In this document: one piece after another, positions 36,431 to 48,069 of the stretch
How positions within the stretch are numbered: the stretch's first letter is position 1
Layout: each line of letters opens with the position of its first letter
Source: Spirometra erinaceieuropaei
Lineage: Eukaryota > Platyhelminthes > Cestoda > Diphyllobothriidea > Diphyllobothriidae
Length of the DNA: 64,000 nucleotides
Direction of reading: 5' to 3'
Assembly (NCBI GenBank): GCA_902702965.1
Contig: CACRXP010000071.1
Coordinates: forward strand, 443,788-507,787
Notes under the pieces: generated by a model
Told to the model about the DNA's origin: nothing
What the model saw: only the letters and a program-made list of their open reading frames with translations
Databases searched by the model: none
Position numbers and translations under genes: made by a program

Positions 36431-36956
36431 CGTAAATCCTCCAAAATGGCACGGAGCAGACACATTGGACACGAGCGGGAAGCGTTCTCTTTGGTTCCCT
36501 CTCCTTTCAACCTTTATGGCACTATTACGAATGTGAGATTCGAACAGCCCACCCTTTTGTATGAAAGCCTGGTCTCGTACGTGTGGCACGCTTAAACGGC
36601 CATTTCTAGCTTCGTATGCCGTATGTATCAATCCTAACAGAAGTTGGGCGTCCGACCCAACAATCGCCTCATGTACGGGAAGGGTAGAGGGACTGAGGTC
36701 TCCGCTCAGCGTGTACTCACCACTACAAAATCCCAGCGTGCCTGAATCCATCACTTTTGACCAAAAGCCGTGGCTTCGAAGGTTGTTAAGTGACGGGTTA
36801 ATTCGGCCTTCCGAAGAGAGTCTGACTGCAATGGCTCCCTCAGTGTGTGCCGTCTATGGTACCCCAAGAAGGTTGCTGAAGGATACTGCATAAGTCTGCT
36901 ATTACTGCAAACTACTTCAATAAATCATTACCTCTATGCGAAACACGTCGTGAGCT
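36431..36956. other. Unassigned DNA
   Basis: Open frames on both strands (141 codons minus, 110 codons plus) overlap each other without known motifs. No feature supported. Confidence 0.4.
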
Positions 36957-37480
36957 ATGGGGTGTAGACTGCGGTTCGTGATGATCGTACGTATGACCGG
37001 CCAAATTTCGAGGTTCATTTTGCGGAGAACGTCGAAGTATGGCGAAAGATCATACACAAAACCGATGAACAAAATCTGGAGGGAGGATCTGACCACCTAT
37101 GATTGTCGAAGTTTAACCTTGAGAAGTGTGTCATACTGAAGCTCAAAATAATGAAGGGGAATGCAAATAGTGATGCTCCCCAATACTTCCTTGACGGTAG
37201 GGCATGTAGATTCAACTGAAAAAAGACTTGGAATCACAACTTTATCATCCTGAAAGCTCTCCTCTCAATGCAGGCGGTCGACCAAGAGGGCAATCAGTGT
37301 TCTTTTCACCGAATTAACAGCTGGACAGCTCGGTGGCTCCTAAGTTATAATGTCGGCAAATGTGTGGTCCTGAGACTCCGTATCAGAATGGACAATGGAG
37401 AGGACGGTTTTCTCCGATGTCTTCTTGATGGCAGCTCCCTTCAAGCTTGGAGAAGCAGAACGACCTTAGCGCCCCAATGA
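36957..37480 (+). mobile_element. CR1-type LINE, two RT fragments in tandem
   Basis: Near 37010-37210 broken frames read HFAENVEVWRKIIHKTD (FADD and following helix, decayed), LSKFNLEKCVILKLKI and YFLDGRAC. At 37268-37480 the next piece again encodes the same RT region (RINSWTARWLLSYNVGKCVV, LLDGSSLQAW). Two fragments of the same domain therefore stand side by side, either a duplication or two insertions. Confidence 0.6.
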
Positions 37481-38130
37481 CCTACACGCTGAAGCCACTG
37501 ACATAATGCCTAAGGGTAGCAAGATGCGCAATACAGGTGTTATTTGCGTTGAGGCGAGGATTTATGCAGATCGATGAAGAGCTGTTCGGAAAAACCTAAG
37601 GGACCAGTTGTTCGGTCTCACTTAGAGTATGTCGTCCATACCTGGTGTATGTGGTTCAAGAAGGATTACCAACGACTTTAAAGAGTACAGGTGAGGATTA
37701 CGAAGATAGTCAAGGATCCTGGTCATCTGCCTTACGAAACCAGACCGACTGAACTAAATCTGTTTCCTCTAGATTAGAGACAAATGCATGGCGACTTCAC
37801 TGAAACCTACCGGATTGTCAGAGTCTATGAGTGTGTTCTAGACCTTGACGACTTCTTCCAAATGGCTGTGACGGATCGTCTGCATGCCTGTTTCTTTAAA
37901 CAGCAGTTGATGTTCGCCCATAAGTACGTTTGTCGGAATGCCTTCTCGCAGAGGGTCATTTGAGTATGAAACGGACTCGCTGGTGTGGTGGTTCCCTTTG
38001 AAACTGCTGAATCATTTATATGCAAACTAGACACTAATTTGTTGAGAAACCTTTGCATATATATTCCCGATTGTGAAACTGACGGTATTTTGCACCTGGC
38101 TCGCATGTAATGAGGGCTTTTAAACATCCA
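37481..38130 (+). mobile_element. CR1-type LINE C-terminal fragment, heavily decayed
   Basis: Broken frames carry the CR1 C-terminal landmarks: VLFALRRGFMQIDEELFG (about 37540-37595), YVVHTW-like and SVSSRLETNAW near 37770, CRNAFSQRVI (about 37930-37965), then a run ending LDTNLLRNLC near 38027-38060. No intact frame. Confidence 0.6.
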
Positions 38131-38189
38131 GATTTACAGATAAAACAACCCATTCTATTGCTGTTTTTGGATATGATTGGGGGGAGCTT

Positions 38190-38800
38190 AAGGTTGAAAG
38201 CCTCATTATCCTAACAATCTGACTCAAACTGACTTATTTACAAAACTTTCCTAGATGTTGATAAGGAGCCGTTTGAAAGAATATACGGAGTCTTTATTAG
38301 TCCGCGACTGAAATATGGGATCCAGGCGCGTTGTCCCTGGCTGAGAAAAGGTTTGTAAGTTGGTAGAAGGGTTTGAAAAAGGGCGATTAAAATTGTGAAG
38401 GGCCTGAAGATCTTACCGTGCAAATGCAAACTTGACGCGCCCAGACTTTTTTCCTTGACCACAGACAGACCCAAAGAGATCTCATACAGACCTACCGGAT
38501 TGTAATGAATCGGGTTTGTGTCCCAAACTCCAGTAATGCTTTGCACTGGCCACAACAACCAACTTGCTTATGGTCTCCCCCAAAACTCCGTCCTCGTATG
38601 TATTCGTTTTCACAGCGAGTTGTCGGTGTCTGGAATGAATTTTCAAAAAAAGTAATGATGGCAGGCTTGACAGAAGTATCTAACCATCAACTTGATGATT
38701 ATTATCGCGTATTTCATATTTTACTCGACATCCGAAAGTGCCAAGATTTCAGCCCTATACCATCAAAATGGTATTCCGCAAAATGCACATTTTGATGAGA
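38190..38800 (+). mobile_element. CR1-type LINE C-terminal fragment, second copy
   Basis: Broken frames carry ERIYGVFISPRLKYGIQARC (about 38275-38335), a decayed RRATKMV-like block, then SFSQRVVGVWNEFSKKVMMA (about 38608-38668). It repeats the protein region just seen at 37.5-38.1 kb, so it is a separate insertion. The 3' end is not clear. Confidence 0.6.
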
Positions 38801-39009
38801 ACATTATAGCAGAATGTTTATTTCAACATTCATATTGCACAAATGAATGAGTGGAGTCACTTTCTTAAAGGAATAATTATTTCGCACTTGAGCCCCCTAT
38901 TCATATCTGCAAACAACAGTGAAATCGGTTTCTACGGCAGTAATTCTTGAAATTTAAATACCACCAGCATGTGTTAGTCAGGCGCAGACCGCCGTCAGTG
39001 GTACAATCT

Positions 39010-41530
39010 TGATTATATAATAATAATAATTGTATTTAATGTCGGTTTACAGCCACTGTCAGGGAAAGATTAAGAACAAATCCAGCCAGCAGTGAAAAAA
39101 TTCCTAACAATTAAATAAAGAGGATGGTTTTTTTGGATAGTTTGGAGGGTAGGGGAGAAAAAAACTGCTGCCCATGAAATGACGACAGTCGAGGAAGGAA
39201 AGGGTAGCATTGCATCGGATAGTTTCAGTCGTCATTTCTTTTCATGAAGTTGGGAGTGGACCAAACAGAAACACTGAAAAACGGTTGTCGCTGCTGAATG
39301 AAGGAATTGTCCCTGGTGAGACTGGCCAGGGGATCGGAGACCACAATCTCCATCATTAAGGTATATTTGATCGGTGGATTCAACACCCAAAATTTGTGGG
39401 TTTTTCTGAATGCAAAAACGAGCAATAGTTCTCTTAAAAAGAATAGTTTTGCAATAATTTTTGCATTCCTGACTAATTTATTCCAAATAGCAATTGTGTT
39501 GACAGAAAAGAACCCACGATATTTAACGGTACGTGCCAGAGGAAGAAATAAAATGACCTCATGGTTAGTGTTACGTCGGGGATGAACAAGGTGTTTTAAA
39601 GTAGTCAGCAGGTTAAAAGTATGATTATATAAAGGCTTAAATAGTAAAATTGACCCTTTTATAATCTACGAAATCACAAAGGATGAAGGCCTGTAAACGG
39701 ACAACGTTCTTTGTAAGAAAAATGTCGGTTTTCCGAGGTTAGAACTCTCTTGGTAAAAAATGTTGCACGGATTCTATTTTCTTCCGCTCAACAGCACACA
39801 TGTGGCTAAATACAAATAAACAATATTCCAGGCCAGGTCTAACGTACATGTTATAAAGGCGCATTCTTATATTGCTAGTTTTCAAGTTTCGGAGGATGAA
39901 CCCGGTCGTTCTGCGTGCTTTCGATACTATCAAGGCGCAGTACTCCGAAAGAATAAGACTCCTAGAGTTAGATACACCTATATCCTTAATAACTCCAGGC
40001 AGATTTATGCCGAGATAGCTTTGGAAATCTTAACTCGTTGTGTCCGAGTGCCCAGGTAAGAGGATATTGAATTCATAATCTTGTCACCTATTCCGAAAGA
40101 TTGGAGTTTCAAGAGAAGAAGAGCATGACCAACACAATCAAAAGCCCTGATGAAGTCGAAATATACTGTGTAAAGTGCGAAACCAATGTCCCTAGATTGG
40201 AGAACATAGTCAAACAAAGAGAGCTGACAGGTGTCACAAGACCGAGCTTTGAGGAATCCATGCTGAGCAACACTCAGAAGGTTATTCGATGTTAAGTGGC
40301 ACATCGCCTTATCTTTGATCAATGTTTCTGAGATCTTCGAAACTGCAGGAGATATGTTTATTGGCCGAAAGTCATCAAATGACGTAAATTGGCCATTCAT
40401 TGGAATGGGCTAAATGCGTGTTTCCTTCCACAAAGTAGGGCACGCTTCACTTGCATGAGCGGAATTTAATATCTTGTATAAGAGGGACGGGAAAATTATA
40501 TTTGCATCCGTTTTAAGGATGCTAACTGGAACACCATCAGGTCCAGGGCTATGAGACTGCCGAAAACGCCGAATCGCTACAGTCCCATCTTCGGCTAGCC
40601 GTTTTTCTTGGGGCGACCTATTAGCCCGCTGAAAAAATATCACAAGTCAAGGGCGGAACAGAAACAGCGTTCTGAAGATGGAATCGACGAGAAAGTCTAC
40701 GCAACGTACGGCGACATGATATGGGGAGGAAAATATCATCCCCAACATTAATTATTTTCATACGGAGGACGAAACGAGAAATAAACGGATTAAAAATTTC
40801 GTACAACCTATCAGCGCAGACATTTACATTCGAAATTAGGCGGAAATCAGTCCAATCGTAGGAATTAAGGTGTTTTACTTATTCGGTCGAGCGAGCTGAT
40901 CGGAAATCGAAGAAGAAGCTATACTTTGAGGACAAAATATTATCAGCCTCGAGTCCTATCGTAGAAACAACTATGTCCTGGTCTGTGCTCGCGAGTGGGC
41001 CTAGGGATGACACTGAAAAAGGAATGCAACCTCTACAGAAAATAAGGTCAAGTGTGCTTTCTCCCCCTCTCACCATCCACAGCCCCAAGTAAATCTTCGA
41101 ACCTGCTGGAACCGGAAGGCGGAGACCAGCGGACTTCAGGAAGATTAAAGATAAGTTCACAGCGCGGTTACCTGTAACTGTGAAGAAGCAAATTAATGTC
41201 AGCCGGCCTGGCTTCGTTAAGGGAGTGATCAAGATTCGTGATCATTTTCGTGACCTCCACCAGCACTCGTTCATGCTGTTGATGATCCTCCTTAAACTAC
41301 GGAGGCCAGACCTGGACGGTATACTCAAAGCAAGACCAAAACGAATGTCCCACAGACCTTCTAGGCAGTCACCTACCACTCTGCACATACTATGGTCTTA
41401 ACTAAATAACACATGTGTCCCATAATTAGTTGCACAAGTGGGCGGCTTTCTTGTGGTTTTCAACGACTTCCACATTGTTGTCGCTCCTATGCACTGCGAC
41501 TAGGTCCTTATTTTGTCATCGACAGTGAAT
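39010..41530 (-). mobile_element. Second-family LINE (endonuclease end, RT), decayed
   Basis: On the minus strand from right to left: endonuclease remnants (41.2-41.5 kb), the endonuclease C terminus STLDLIFCRG ... LASTDQDIVVS (40879-41232), the RT entry HSPGPDGVPVSILKTDAN (about 40500-40560), FDDFRPINISPAVSKISETL and HGFLKARSCDTCQLSLFDYV, motif A TVYFDFIRAFDCVGHALLLL (40005-40400), and the C-terminal GLEYCLFVFSHMCAVERKKI (39739-39933). It ends leftwards in a (TAA)n tail at 39016-39031. It is broken into at least five frames. Family: CR1/L2/jockey group, not the CR1 family dominating elsewhere. Confidence 0.8.
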
Positions 41531-41989
41531 ATGGTTCAATTCAGTTCAGTTTAATTTTATTGAGGGAAATGTAGGTCTTCACCCTTGAACTCCCTATTTG
41601 TTTACATGCAACTGAAAAATCTCAAAAACTGGAAAAGTTATCATAAAGGTACCAACTAATCGGAAGAGCAGCAACTCTGTACATATAAACAAACTGTCTC
41701 GAATGGTAATGGTACAAGCAGTTGTACGGCGGTCGTTTTGTGTGCAGGGAAATAAATAGTATACACGGTGACAAAAGTTGCATAGGTGCATGTCAGTAAG
41801 CGTAGGCGAGGGGCTGGATAATAATAAATTCAGTTTAAAATGTTACTGAAATATAGCAAGTAGTATTACAACAACGGGATTTGTAAAGGTTACAGAGGTC
41901 GGGTGGTAATTTAGTGGACACTGCTATACAAGTCCAGCTTCCTCTGAAAGACCTCGACGGAAGCTGACGTAACGACATCCGGAGGCAGG

Positions 41990-44690
41990 ATGTCCCAAGC
42001 TTCAAGCATTCTGTTAGAGAAGAAGAACTTTAGTGTGTCCAGCCTGGTCCCGGCCACACGTAGTTTGAATGGATGACCTCGTAGGTTTGTGGTGGTTGCA
42101 AACTCGAAGTTCCCGGCGCGAGACTGCAGTTCTGACCGCGTATGATACGGAAGGTTTGTATCAGGTCACCCCGTAACTGCCTGTAAATCAAGGGGAAGAG
42201 ATCAAAGTTAGTTAACTGTGTTGCATATGGTAGTGGACCCTGTCCTGTCACAAGTTTTGTTGCACACCTTTGAAACCTTTCAAGGATGCTGAGGTCCTTC
42301 GCGGTCCAGGGTCTCCAAGCTTGGAAGGCAAATTCCAGTTGCGGCTGAACAAACGTTCGAAAGACCTTGGCGAAGCAGTCTTCATCGAAGGCAGAGAAAG
42401 CCCGTTTGACAAGGTAGAAGACTGACAGTGCAGAATTGGCTACCTTTGTGCAGTGCAGCGAGAGTTTGAGCGAGATCGCAATCCATATTCCCAAGTCCTC
42501 CTGCGAGTCCACTTCTTGCGGTGGTATACCATTCAGGCTGTAAACCATGTGGTTCGGAGAACGGGCTCTGCCGACTCTTAGAATATTTCATTTTTTCTAA
42601 TTGAACGGCAGAAGCCAGTCTTTTGACTACTGTTGGAGTTGGATTAGGTTCGCCTGCAAATGCTCTTCGTCATCTGCAGTTCGAATGACGCTCCAGAGAT
42701 TAATATCATCCGCAAACATGGCGACGCCACAATCCAGTTCACTAACGCAATCGTTGACGTAAATAATGAGCAGTGTAGGACCAAAAACTGAGCCTTGGAG
42801 AACACCGCTTTCAACGGCAACCTCCGTCGACTGCTAGCCACCGACATGGACAGTTTGGGAACGGTCAAATAGGATGCTTTGAATCCATTTTAAGAGGTTA
42901 CCCCTAACGCCTGTTCGGCTCACTTTGTGCAGGAGTCGCTGATATAGGACACTATCAAAGGCCTTTTTAAAGTCGATAGAGACTTCATGCAGCGCACTGC
43001 CTTCATCAACTGACCGAGTCCAACGTTCCAAACATTAGAGCAAGTTAGTCACGCAAGACCTGCCACTACGAAACCCATGCTGCGCATCAGATAATAAATT
43101 ATGCTGCTCTAGGAAGCGCATTAGCTCTCGCATGATTATTTGTTATATGATTTTGCAGTAGATGGAGGTGAGGCTAATTGGTCTGTAATTTTTTGCAGGG
43201 GCCTTGCTGCTTCCTTTATACAGCGGTGTGATCCGCGCAGATTTCCAGTCGGCGGGCAAGCAGTCGGCGTCGGACGAGACTTGAAAAACTATTGACAATG
43301 GTTTGGCTAGTTCAGCAGCGAGCGCCTTTAGTAAGTTAGGCAGTATGTCGTCTGGACCTAGTGATTTCGACTCATTTAGCGTCATTAGCTCTTTGCGAAC
43401 AGTAGCTTCATCAAAAGATACAACCTCAATTTTTGGCCCCTCATCGAAGTCGTAGTCGGGAGGAGTAAATGCGCTTTCACTCGTAAAGATGGATTTAAAG
43501 AAATTGTGAAAAGTGCTCAGCTTTTTCTCCATCCTCACTAATATCTACGTCTCCGCTTGTCTTCAGGAAGTGGGATTGGATCTCTGTTTCGTGTGATGCT
43601 TCTTTTTTAGCTGTAGAATAATTTCGGATTTTCCACGGCACGATTCAGTAGGTCTTTTTAAAATTTTGCCGTGTCCTGAAGGCAAGTCGCTTGACTATGT
43701 TCCTCTGTGCTTTGTATGCGTTCATAGATACAGGATTCCCCTCAGTGAGAGATTTCCGCCACAATCTCCGCTTTTTTATCTACTTCCTTTTTTAACGCCT
43801 GGGTCAGTCATCGGGGTCAGTCGTTTAACCCCTTCCGTGAAAGCGGGCAGTTGTTCGTCAGGAGAACGTGCAATTATTCACCGCACCATTTCCAACCCTC
43901 CGCTATATTTCCAGAAAACACTGATTCCCAGTCCGTATTGGTGATTTCGGCCTTCATTTGATCGAAGTCCTCACGCCAAATATTTCTTCTAATTTTGGTG
44001 GGTTGTTCAGGCATGGAAAAGATTGGATAGTCCCATTGAAGTACGACGTGGTCGCTTCGACCTGGGGGAGGCAGACTTGCAAATCATCTATGCTGTCCAT
44101 CGATTTCGTGAGCACCAGGTCCAAGCAGTTTGACTGCTTCCCCTCACGCACCCTCGTGGGAAATAGGACGTGTTGAGTGGGAAATGATCTGAGTGCCATG
44201 TCCAAGAGGCGTTGGTCGAAAGCTTGTTCTGGACCGCGCGAGTATAGTGAACTCCGGTCAATGAGCGGTGCATTAAAGTCGCCCATGATCAGGACGTCAG
44301 GCCGGAAGGCAAATCGTTCTAGTTCCTCTAACAGACAAGCGTTGGCCTCGGGGTCACTCCTCGGTGGTCAGTAGACTGCCAGAACTTCAAGGCTATGCGA
44401 TGCTGGTATCTTTATAGTGAGCCAGATAGTCTCGGCGATGCACGCAAACTGTCCTGTTTTTTCTGATACAAGCAGGCCATGTTATACGCAAGGGACGACT
44501 CCTCCTCCCTGACGCTCTCTGCTATCTCTTCGAAACAACTGAAATCCTGGTAGCATTAATTCGTGGTCATCCACGTTTTCAGACAGTCAGGTTTCTGTCA
44601 AAGAGACAACGTCAGGGGAAAGGTCACAGATGTGGATCTTCACTTCGTCTAAGTCGGGCAGTATACTCTGCACGTTTGTGTAAAAATGTT
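41990..44690 (-). pseudogene. CR1 ORF2 (endonuclease and reverse transcriptase), broken
   Basis: Endonuclease: PDVVSLTETWL (about 44590), MGDFNAPLIDRSS (about 44245-44286, the GDFN catalytic patch), NCLDLVLTKS and a following VxDLxVCxP block. RT: ESKSLGPDDILPNLLKALAA and WKSARITPLYKGSSKAPAKN (43143-43538), a broken HGF-RSC block, SIDFKKAFDSVLYQRLLHKV (42834-43031), frame-shifted FADD region (about 42650-42720), then the C terminus EDCFAKVFRTFVQPQLEFAF and ATKLVTGQGPLPY (42030-42548). It would have nicked target DNA and primed reverse transcription. Too many stops to function. Confidence 0.85.
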
Positions 44691-44699
44691 AGTTCCAGA

Positions 44700-45720
44700 G
44701 GTTTAGGGCGTTTGATTATGGTGGCGCTTGAGATCCCATTTAGGAACCTATTGTGCCCTTCCGTCCATCGGATTAAGGAGGGCGCTGCACAATCTGATCG
44801 TTGTAGATCACGAGATGCGCCTCGCCATTCTGCAACCTTGTTCTCTGTTCCAGAACTAATTTTCGACGCTTTATTCTTTTTGACGGTGTGTAGTCCGGCT
44901 GAAAAGAACGCTGCGGTTGGTGTCTCTAATTCGGAATCGTCGCGAAAGAATAGGTCCTACTTGCTCTTGGTTGGATAACACAATCTTGAGTGGTCGGGGA
45001 CGTGAATGCTCTGATCTGTCGACTGAGCGTTTTTCAAGCCTAAAGGCCTTGAGAACTGACACTTCCTCATTGGGGCGCAGAGACCCGCTCTTTGAAAGCA
45101 TTAGCTGTGGATTTGGGAAGTCCTTGAATGATCAGATATTGCCCTCTGTCCGGCGACTCTTTCGAGATCACAGTTGTTCCGTGCCCCGACAAAGGCAATA
45201 TGTGGCTGCCATGATCTGACGATGATATAAGCCGCAGTCGACTAAGGTCCTCATTCGTCTCTGTTTTGTTTGCATTTTCATCAAAGTCGACAGTTTTTTG
45301 CGATAGATTGGGGGTTTTAGGACCCATGCCATTTCCCGTGATGGGCGACATGGTCGCCGACGTCCCTGAATCCGGTTCTTCGGAGGCATTCCTCGGAATC
45401 GGCTATCCATTTCCCTCGACCTTTTACTGCACGATTTCTTTTTCTTCGTGCTGTTTTTCTTCGTTTCGTCGCTGGTTGTTGTCGTCTTGTATTTTAAGTG
45501 TTTGTGCGGGGTCTGTCGTGACAGCTGTGGAATGCGTTGATGGCGTGTCTTTTGTGCAACGCCCTTTGGCCCTACTTCTAGTTATTCTTCCAAATATTAT
45601 ATTTGTGTCTAGTCTACATTGTAGAGGAGTTTTCATTTTATCAATCCCTTCCTCAAGGTGGTTGATTTTGCCGGCCAAAATCTGACATCCGATGCAAAAT
45701 CGATCGGTATGCGGACGCAT
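44700..45720 (-). pseudogene. CR1 ORF1 (nucleic-acid chaperone type), broken
   Basis: Starts with ATG at 45720 (MRPHTDRFCIGCQILAGKIN) and continues over three frames: ESPDRGQYLIIQGLPKSTAN (45067-45351) and EVSVLKAFRLEKRS ... RPRPLKIVLSNQEQVGPILS ... FSRTTHRQKE (44871-45101). The order LIxQGLPES...VxKAFRLGK...RPLKIVLS...LLSRRxxLK...DYSxxER is the RRM-like core of CR1/L2-type ORF1 proteins, which bind the element RNA. At least two frameshifts. Confidence 0.72.
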
Positions 45721-45734
45721 ATACTATAAAGTAA

Positions 45735-45825
45735 ACCTTGCGACCGCGGTGCTTCGGTGGCGGAGGGGTTAGCGTGTGCGTCTGAAACGTTGGTGGTCGG
45801 TTGATCGACCCCCTCAAGAAAGGTA
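45735..45825 (+). repeat. tRNA-like (pol III promoter-like) sequence
   Basis: ggtggcggaggggttagcg resembles an A box with D-arm, and ggtcggttgatcgacccc a B box with T-arm, at tRNA spacing. No consistent acceptor or anticodon stem can be drawn, so it is a tRNA pseudogene or SINE head rather than a functional tRNA. It lies immediately upstream of, and divergent from, the CR1 ORF1. Confidence 0.45.
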
Positions 45826-46239
45826 ATATTTTAAGAGGTTGCGCAAATCGTCATTATGTAGTGGAATTATGAAAAACGGAAAAATCTGCAGGAATAACAA
45901 GCTTTTTCCTAAGGCACAACTGTAGACACTGTCTATACTTATGCTGGGTGAGCCGAAAATTCCCAGCGAACGCTTTTTTCAGATATGCCTATGTTTGGTA
46001 AAGTGAGAGTTGTCTGACGTTAAGCAGCACAGCAAGTAGTGTAGAAATATCGAGTCAGCCTTTTTGTAGATGTTGCTCCAAACTTCGGCGAGCAGTTGGA
46101 GAAAGTATATTGGATGGGTAAGCCCTGTAGCCAAGCCAAGATTACAGATAGAAAGACCGTTTTTGGCTGAAGTTTGTTCTGATTGAACGATAAGAGTATC
46201 GACGTATGTCGCTTGAAACTCGTAGTCAGAAACGCGTTT
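45826..46239. other. Unassigned DNA
   Basis: Nothing recognised apart from the likely unresolved 5' edge of the CR1 fragment that follows. Confidence 0.4.
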
Positions 46240-46893
46240 TATAATCCACTTTTTGATGAAGGATAGTCGTATTCAGCCAGTCAGGCCAGTCAGATATCAA
46301 CTTTCTCGAACAGGTGCAACGCAGAGCGACAAAGATGGTCGACGGTCTAAAGCATTTGTCTTATCAGGAGAGGCTGAATTTGCTTGGCCTATTCCCTCTC
46401 TCTTATAGACAAATAAACTGCAGTCTACTCTGGACGTTCCGGATTGTTCGCGGCCCGGGTTGCTCATTAAGAGCAGAGGACTTCGTTGAGTTCGCCCTTA
46501 CAAACCAACTACGCGGCCATGCATACAAAGTCGGGAATGAGCGCACGCGTTTAGACCGACGAAAATTTTCATTCAGCCAGCGGGTTGTCAGGCCGTAGAA
46601 CTCGCTTTCATGCGAGATGGTGACGGCTGACACAGTTTGCTCGTCTAGTTCTCTACAGAAATCGGCTTATACAGCATGACTATGCACAGCCAGTTTTGTA
46701 AAATCTGTCATATACAATCTTCCGCACTAATTTACAGTGACCCCATGATTACGATTGAACTGTGACCCAAACACATTTTAAATTCCTGCAATGTTATTTT
46801 ATTTTTGACTATGAATCTGCGAAAGCACTGTACATAAATAGGGTCATCAAAGGCTCTGCCTGTAACCCTTCAATATATACATATACATATACA
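46240..46893 (+). mobile_element. CR1-type LINE 3' end with UTR and tail
   Basis: The frame 46314-46598 codes for QRRATKMVDGLKHLSYQERL, LFPLSYRQ, FALTNQLRGHAYKV and RLDRRKFSFSQRVVRP, the CR1 ORF2 C terminus, with a stop just after. It is followed by a 3' UTR shared with 35712-35935 and a tail of repeated atacat units (46870-46893). This copy links that UTR type to its coding family. Confidence 0.82.
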
Positions 46894-47494
46894 TAGCCAG
46901 GAGACTCGAGTGAAAAACCCCCTTCTTGCAACTCAAAATTCAAAGACAAGGACTTTGGCTTATTTTTAACCTGCCGGATAATTCTGAATTCGCAGTCATT
47001 CTTTGCCTGATTGATCCATCTTTTGACTACATTTCCCTTGAGACGATATTCCTTGAGGTTTTATGGGACCCAGTGTCACCTAAATATTTTCAACCCTTAA
47101 CTTTTCTACCCCAGTCGTCTTTTAATGTTTCCAGTTAACCATCGAGGGCGACTAGTCGTTTTTGTGCCTTCGCTGGACGATATTACCGACTCAGACCTGG
47201 GGGAGTGCTTTTAAACATCCCAATTGTCTTCTGGATCCCCACTGAGCAAACAGTTACAGTTCACGAAAAGCAATCCGTCCTTCATCATGTTTTAGTCTGC
47301 CTTCCATGCATTTCGGTGGCCGTGTATTCTCTACTAGTGATAATAATACAGCGAGCTATTCGAACGTACCGTGGTAAGGTCAACTTTACTGAAAAGAGCA
47401 CTGGAATATACTTCGCAAATTTAAGAGAATTCGGTCGTAAAAACAAGGCTCAAGCAGGTGGCGCCTTAGTCCTCTCCAAATCTAGTTGTATCCT
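46894..47494. other. Unassigned DNA
   Basis: No gene recognised. The plus-strand open frame 47205-47702 (165 codons) lies opposite the LINE endonuclease fragment and is judged a shadow. Confidence 0.45.
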
Positions 47495-47800
47495 TTACGT
47501 TCTGTGCCTGAGATGGTCGAGTGTAAAGCACATCAGCTTACACATGATGGAGGTAGGTGCACCGCCAACTATCACTTTTCCCCAGTTTAATTCCGGTGAG
47601 CTAAAATCTTCAGCAATAAGGACCTCTTGGACGGTAGCTAATTCCTTGGCCAGATGGAGGAGTGACTCGACACCTGCACTCGGGAAGTTTAGTGGTCCGT
47701 AAAGCACCTGGAATTCTAGCTTTCGTAAATAACTCTTCTTTGTCCATATCGATTCATATTTAAAGTATGCTCTCTTTTAGCTACCGAGATTCCTGTTCTT
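47495..47800 (-). pseudogene. LINE endonuclease fragment
   Basis: The minus-strand frame reads AKELATVQEVLIAEDFSSPE and LNWGKVIVGGAP, matching the endonuclease segment LIAGDFNxPxIDW of CR1-like LINEs, with the catalytic GDFN changed to EDFS. It lies downstream of the next LINE on the same strand, so it belongs to a different, otherwise lost copy. Confidence 0.6.
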
Positions 47801-48069
47801 AGTTCAGTCAGTATCAGTCAGTATATTTGGAGTAAACGACAGAAGCCATGAAAACTCCATTTAGAGGGTACAGGTATAAAGTAAAATAGTTAAATTGCAA
47901 AACTTTTGCTTGCAGTTTTAGTAGGGAGAATTCATAAATCTAATAATGTAACATAAAGGTGAAAGGGGTATTATATTCGCAAAGTAATTGCGAAAAACTT
48001 TGTTCACCGCATTCGGACTGTGAAAATTTCAATATGGGCTAAGTTTGACGCAAAAAAATGATCTGTTGA

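Larger units (their letters stand above)
41533..45722 (-). mobile_element. Near full-length CR1-type LINE, decayed
   Basis: About 4.2 kb on the minus strand, with ORF1 at the right, then the endonuclease, RT, C-terminal domain and a 3' UTR ending in a tail whose + strand reads ggttcaattcagttcagttt (41533-41552). It is the only element here with both ORFs represented. The RT catalytic region between about 42.6 and 42.85 kb is frame-shifted. Its 3' tail abuts the 5' limit of the second-family LINE. Its 5' end lies within about 20 bp of a tRNA-like sequence. Confidence 0.85.

Noticed and set aside
36329..36893. Overlapping open frames of 141 (minus) and 110 (plus) codons
   Set aside because: Overlap each other on opposite strands; neither has family motifs or splice signals that support it.
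47205..47702. 165-codon plus-strand frame
   Set aside because: Lies opposite a LINE endonuclease remnant; no similarity of its own.
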